64,000 bases of DNA from Larus michahellis. Its lineage: Eukaryota > Chordata > Aves > Charadriiformes > Laridae. The translations under genes and the position numbers were made by a program. The notes below the pieces were generated by a model. It did no database searches. It worked only from the letters and a program-made list of their open reading frames with translations, and was not told where the DNA came from. The stretch is from NCBI RefSeq assembly GCF_964199755.1, contig NC_133897.1, forward strand, positions 68,752,661 to 68,816,660. The letters run 5' to 3'. Shown here one piece after another: positions 60,132-64,000 of the stretch (the stretch's first letter is position 1; each line of letters opens with the position of its first letter).

Positions 60132-61604
60132 CTAATCTTCCTTAAAAATCTCCTCATCCTGCCTTCTTTTCCGACAATTTCTCTGTAGATGTCCCTTCTT
60201 GCGACAATAAAAACATTCTATGTCCTGCGAACTAAATCTTCTTCTTCTCGGTTCTACTGGGCCCTTCCGGGGACTTTCTCCTCTCCTGCCCTGATTTTGT
60301 CCTTCCCTTACAGCTGCCATCAGGATTCTGGCTTGTTTCTTCTGATTTTCTTCCTCCCTTCTCACATACACCTTCTGAGCTTCTCGTAATAATTCATCTA
60401 ACCCCCTTCCCTGCCAGTCTTCTACTTTCTCTAACTTTCTCCTTATATCTGTCCAAGATTTAGCTACAAATTGAGTTTTCAGCAGGGCTTGACCCACTTG
60501 GCTATCGGGGTCTAACCCGGAATATAGCTGTAAACTTTTTCTCAATCTTTCCAGCCATTCAGTGGGGGTTTCATCTTTCTTTTGTTGTTCATTAAAGGCC
60601 TTATTAATATTTTGCCCTCTGGGTACAGAATCTCTAATCCCCTGAATTATTATATCCCGGAGATCAATCATGTTATTTCTATGTGCGGGGTCTTGATTGT
60701 CCCAATTGGGCCGCTGTAAGGGCCATTTTACATCTCCGGCGGGACCATGCTGATGCCTCTGATCCCAATGCCTCATGCCTGCCGTTCTGATCATTCCTCG
60801 TTCTTCGTTTGTGAACAAGATCTTTAAAATACACTCCATCTCGTCCCAAGTATAAATGTTAGGCCCGAGGAATTGATCAAAACGTTCTGCTACCCCTAAT
60901 GGGTCCTCTAACAAGTGTCCCATTTCTTTCTTAAATTCCCTCACATCCCCGGAGCTGAGGGGTACAGATACAAATCCAACTCCGGGTTGTGGTCCCCCCA
61001 TAGCAGTCTCCCTTAAGGGATACAACAAGTTTTCCTCCCTCCTTTCTCTAGTTTGACTTCTAGTTATTCTTTGATTAGAAGGAGGAGCCTCTTCCCCAGG
61101 TTCTGTGGGGGCTGTTGGAGGGACATCTTGCTCAGGACCTTGCGGAGGGGGGACATAGGGTGGGGGAGACGCTGGAGGTTCGTCTACATCCCACCTTTTC
61201 TTTCTATCATTTTTCTTTTCTTTTAATGGAAACAAATTAGCGGCCTGAGCCGTGCCCAGGATCCATAAAAAGGCGTATTCACTCTCCTCCTTATTAAATG
61301 GTCGTTTGTTGTTAACATATATGTTTAATTGTTGGCATATCCAATCCTCTAAGGATCCATGAATTGGCCAATATAAATCTTTTCTTATCTGTTTTCTTCC
61401 CCATACCTCCATACAATAATAGACCAATTTCTCCTTGGATTTCCCTTTTCGAGAAGGGGAACTATCCCAATATCTAATCATTAGGCCTAACGGGCTATCT
61501 TGGGGTATATCGGGGAGCCCACCCCCACCCCGTATCTCCTGCATGGAACCAGAAGTCCTACTTTTCTTCTGTCCCATCTTCCGAAAGTGCCTTCTTTCAC
61601 TCAA
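60132..61604 (-). CDS. gag: ERV3 gag, intact 490-codon frame
   Basis: Gag is the structural polyprotein. The frame opens at 61604, but the likely start is the second Met (MGQKKSRTS, residue 10), which gives Gly2 for myristoylation. Visible parts are matrix (GLPDIPQDSPLG, WPIHGSLEDWIC) and a Pro-rich linker with the PPPY late motif (residues 147-150). Capsid follows (FLGPNIYTWDEME and the major homology-like DETPTEWLERLRKSLQLY). Nucleocapsid has a single CX2CX4HX4C knuckle (CFYCRKKGHLQRNC). It ends in TAG followed by GGGGGTCAGG, which suits readthrough into pro-pol. Confidence 0.94.
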   Translation of the reverse strand: MSERRHFRKMGQKKSRTSGSMQEIRGGGGLPDIPQDSPLGLMIRYWDSSPSRKGKSKEKLVYYCMEVWGRKQIRKDLYWPIHGSLEDWICQQLNIYVNNKRPFNKEESEYAFLWILGTAQAANLFPLKEKKNDRKKRWDVDEPPASPPPYVPPPQGPEQDVPPTAPTEPGEEAPPSNQRITRSQTRERREENLLYPLRETAMGGPQPGVGFVSVPLSSGDVREFKKEMGHLLEDPLGVAERFDQFLGPNIYTWDEMECILKILFTNEERGMIRTAGMRHWDQRHQHGPAGDVKWPLQRPNWDNQDPAHRNNMIDLRDIIIQGIRDSVPRGQNINKAFNEQQKKDETPTEWLERLRKSLQLYSGLDPDSQVGQALLKTQFVAKSWTDIRRKLEKVEDWQGRGLDELLREAQKVYVRREEENQKKQARILMAAVREGQNQGRRGESPRKGPVEPRRRRFSSQDIECFYCRKKGHLQRNCRKRRQDEEIFKED

Positions 61605-61963
61605 AATTCACTCACTTCCCTCCGTTCGTGGCCCACACCCTCGCGGACAATGGGAACCGCACTATTAGGAGGTCCACACTCACTTCGTCCGGTGGGCTAC
61701 TAAGCCCAGTGGACGTCTCAGTCACTCGCACCTGGGTACCCAATCCCCGACCGAACGGAACCGCAATATACTTACTCACTCCCGAGTCTTCGTCCGGCTC
61801 TTCGTGCACAAAAATTACGGGGAACTGCAGTATCTCCTTTCTCTTTTCTTTTTGCTTTCCTATCTCAGTTCGGAAAATCCAGGTGAGCTAAGTCGGAATC
61901 TCCTTTGGGACCATCCAAAGATGGGGCGCCCTCCCAGAGTTGAATTCCGAGTCGGCTGTCTGG

Positions 61964-61981
61964 ATCCGAGTCACGGCACCA
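61964..61981 (-). other. ERV3 primer binding site (tRNA-His type)
   Basis: Four bases after the LTR, the minus strand reads TGGTGCCGTGACTCGGAT. This is complementary to the 3' end of vertebrate tRNA-His, the primer class that gave HERV-H its name. Confidence 0.92.
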
Positions 61982-61985
61982 AATT

Positions 61986-62420
61986 TGTTATAGTTGAATT
62001 TAAAATAAATCAAGTCCGAAATAGATTCAATAAATATTTATTGAGGTAGGAAGGCAAAAGCAGCGCTGGGCGGCCGGGGAGTCGCAGCTCCACCAAAGGC
62101 TCGCAAATTCAAGCAAGCTGAGCAGCTCTTTTTATCTTCACGGAGGTCGGGTTTCGACATCTTCGGTATGCCCCTCCGTACCTTCTTGCTTGAGGTAGTT
62201 TAGATAAAATGTTGGTCACAGAATCAGCTCAAAACAATACATTCTGATAACATTGTGGTTAAGCTTTTTGTCAAACAAGAGTTCCCATTTTGGTGTAGCA
62301 AGATAATATTGTGGACATGTCTCTTCTGGTAAAACAGGGAGTTCTCAAGACTGCCACAATGGGTCCGTTCCTCTTGCTTAACTTGTTCGATCAGCAAATC
62401 ACCTTTAGTTACTTATTACA
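61986..62420 (-). repeat. ERV3 5' LTR
   Basis: 435 bp, the same length as the 3' LTR. The edges TGTTATAG and TTATTACA are identical. Differences from the 3' LTR include a C/T near 62168 and a few changes at 62279-62391. Confidence 0.96.
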
Positions 62421-62429
62421 CCAACAATG

Positions 62430-63430
62430 CCATTCCCTCACCGCCGGGGAGCACAGGAGGCAGCAGGGGGCGCGCAAGGACCCGTGATGCCCGCCTCCGT
62501 CCTGCGGGAGGCGGAACGGCTTCTCCAGCCTCTGGGTCCTCCGTGGGGGCCCCCGGGCCTCCGACGGGCACCCCGGGCCTCTGTGGGTCCCCCGCGAGGT
62601 CCCTCCGGCCTCTGTTGAGCCCCTGCGGCCGCCCCTCCGGCCTCTGCGGGGCCTCTCCCTAAAGGGAGACGAGCCCGTCCCCCTCCACGGCCGTCCAGGG
62701 CTCGGCTCGGGGCTTTCTGGGAGGGAAAGCTCCCCGCCTGGACGGGGGCGGGCCGGCACAGGCCCGGCCCAAGCCGGGAGGAGGCGGCGGAGGGCTGGGC
62801 GGCTGCTACCGCCTCCCTCAGGCAGCGCCAAGATGACACAGCGCATGCGCGCGCCCCACCACCTCCCCGTCCCTCCCCTCCATTTCGCAGGGGCGGGGGG
62901 CGCTCCCCGGCAGCCAATAGGGAGGCGGTGCTGGGTGCGCGGGCCGGGCGCCCTTCCGCTGCGTGCCGGCGCGAGGCCTCTGTGGCCATGGCTGCTGGGG
63001 GCCCTCGGCGCCCTCCTCGCCGCCGCCCCGCGCCGCCCGAGGGTCTCGCCGCCGCCCAAGAGGCCGCCACCCAGCTCAGCGAGCCGCCCCGTCGCCTCCG
63101 GGCTGCCCGAGGGCCTCGCCCCGTCCCATCGCCCCGTCCCATCGCCCCATCGTCCAAGCCCGTTGCCCGCGGCCTGCCCCGGCTGTGGGGGCTGCGGAAC
63201 CCCCCCGGGGCCTGCTTGCGGGGAGCGGGAGCCTCGGCCCCACCGCCTCGGCCTGAGGGGCTTGAGCCGTTAGCCGCTCTGCGGGCTGGGGCGCAGTGGG
63301 GTGTCTCGCCCTGGGGTTCTGGCCACGCTGCTGGGCTGGGCTCGGCCTCTCTGCCCGCCCAGAGCCCCCCCTGCGGGGCGGCAGGGCTCGGCGTGGGCTC
63401 GCAGGGGTTCCAGCAGGGTTCGGGGGCATA
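62430..63430. promoter_or_regulatory. CpG island with NRF1 site and CCAAT box
   Basis: About 1 kb of very GC- and CpG-rich DNA holds the palindrome GCGCATGCGC (62841-62850), an NRF1 consensus, and CCAAT (62914-62918). This is a typical housekeeping promoter. An ATG in Kozak context (GTGGCCATGGC, near 62988) starts an Arg/Pro-rich frame downstream, but competing open frames make the coding choice unsafe. Transcription is probably rightward. Confidence 0.65.
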
Positions 63431-64000
63431 ACAGTTTAAAAGAAATTACTTTGTTTAAGAAAGACCAAAGAATTCTTGCAAGAATCCTTGCCGTCTGTCA
63501 TGGCATTTTGGGAGGCAAGCAGAGGAAAAAACCAACCGGGAACAACCTTTGTGCTCCATTCCCAAAGTAAAAAGTTTTACTGGATTTTATCGTTGTTATC
63601 AACTGATCTAGTATGTGGACTTAGGCTTAATAAGAAAAGGTGCAGCCGAGAATCGTTTCAAGACCTAGTTCACGGGCACTGCTTTAGCCGTGAGTTATTG
63701 AAGTGGGTGTATGCATGAGTTGCTTTCCCACCTTTTCTTTCCTGTCCTACTTAGTCTTTTCTTTGCAACTCAGTGTAGTGACTGATGAACTCGCATGGCT
63801 TAGGAATCGCTGGTACGCTGCTTTCCTTGAGGAAAGGGAAACGTGACATATTAACTTCCGCGAGTTTTTGGTGATGGGAACAAATGTCAAAGGTTAGAAA
63901 GCGTTAACAGAATGAGGCAGAGAGGCCTAATATGCTGTAGTGGGATAATTAGCTCTGTGTGAGCGGTCCGTTTGGGGGGTGTTGGTGGGGGATGCTCAGC
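63431..64000. other. No gene recognised, probably intron
   Basis: AT-richer sequence following the CpG island. Short frames only. Confidence 0.35.

Larger units (their letters stand above)
53660..62420 (-). mobile_element. ERV3: young, nearly complete gammaretrovirus-like provirus
   Basis: Two 435-bp LTRs flank, on the minus strand, a tRNA-His primer site, gag, pro-pol, an accessory ORF and env. By eye the LTRs differ at six positions (about 1.4%), so the insertion is recent on a genomic scale. Damage is limited to a frameshift in pol near 58785 and an in-frame stop in env at 54541-54543. The flanks (CCCAG on the left, CCAAC on the right) give no clear 5-bp target-site duplication; CCAG/CCAA is at best a 4-bp one with a mismatch. 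Confidence 0.96.

Noticed and set aside
62833-63431. ORFs with a signal-peptide-like start (WPWLLGALGALLAA) or an Arg/Pro-rich frame near 62988
   Set aside because: Three frames are open together in a CpG island. Without a donor or homologue I could not choose one, so only the promoter is annotated.

Overview
The window is nuclear DNA from a bird, or possibly another sauropsid. It carries several CR1 LINE fragments with the typical CR1 reverse transcriptase and 3' tail. Its intron-containing genes have CpG-island promoters, and its endogenous retroviruses (ERVs) are gammaretrovirus-like. All proviruses lie on the minus strand. No bacterial features, rRNA, tRNA or CRISPR arrays were seen.

Layout. 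0.7-5.0 kb: an old, broken provirus (ERV1). 5.0-6.4 kb: a CpG island with one candidate minus-strand exon. 7.3-8.0 kb: a CR1. 8.6-9.35 kb: two plus-strand exons of a coiled-coil (rootletin-like) protein. These meet tail to tail with a three-exon minus-strand gene (9.4-10.9 kb) that has an ERICH3-like N-terminal motif. 14.6-19.5 kb: a complete seven-exon TEKT3 (tektin-3) gene on the minus strand, whose splice sites join to exactly 490 codons. 21.7-22.2 kb: a 21-bp minisatellite. 24.9-25.6 kb: a solo LTR related to ERV1. 25.6-26.4 kb: a CpG island. 27.3-33.2 kb: sequence blocks that recur, reordered, at 43.0-46.3 kb. Between the two sets lie a second provirus (ERV2, 34.1-39.9 kb, 5-bp target-site duplication TGGAG) and a solo LTR of the same family (42.2-42.7 kb, duplication GAAAG). 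44.5 and 46.7-47.9 kb: CR1s. 48.1-48.9 kb: a compact intronless unit with a TATA box, an arginine-rich 150-aa frame and AATAAA. 49.5-50.0 kb: a 10-bp minisatellite beside a solo LTR. 53.5 kb: a CpG-rich first exon with a splice donor. 53.66-62.42 kb: a young, nearly complete provirus (ERV3) beginning 10 bp past that exon. 62.4-63.4 kb: another CpG island with an NRF1 site.

Most notable is an extra gene between pol and env in ERV3. It is 180 codons, intact, and its start codon overlaps the pol stop. ERV2 carries a decayed relative at the same place. The two share a YRWFQ box, a Cys/His zinc-binding-like core and a CGWEL box. Simple gammaretrovirus-like elements are not expected to carry an accessory gene there. 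ERV2 and ERV3 share gag architecture and a UAG gag-pol junction but have different primer binding sites (tRNA-Pro and tRNA-His).
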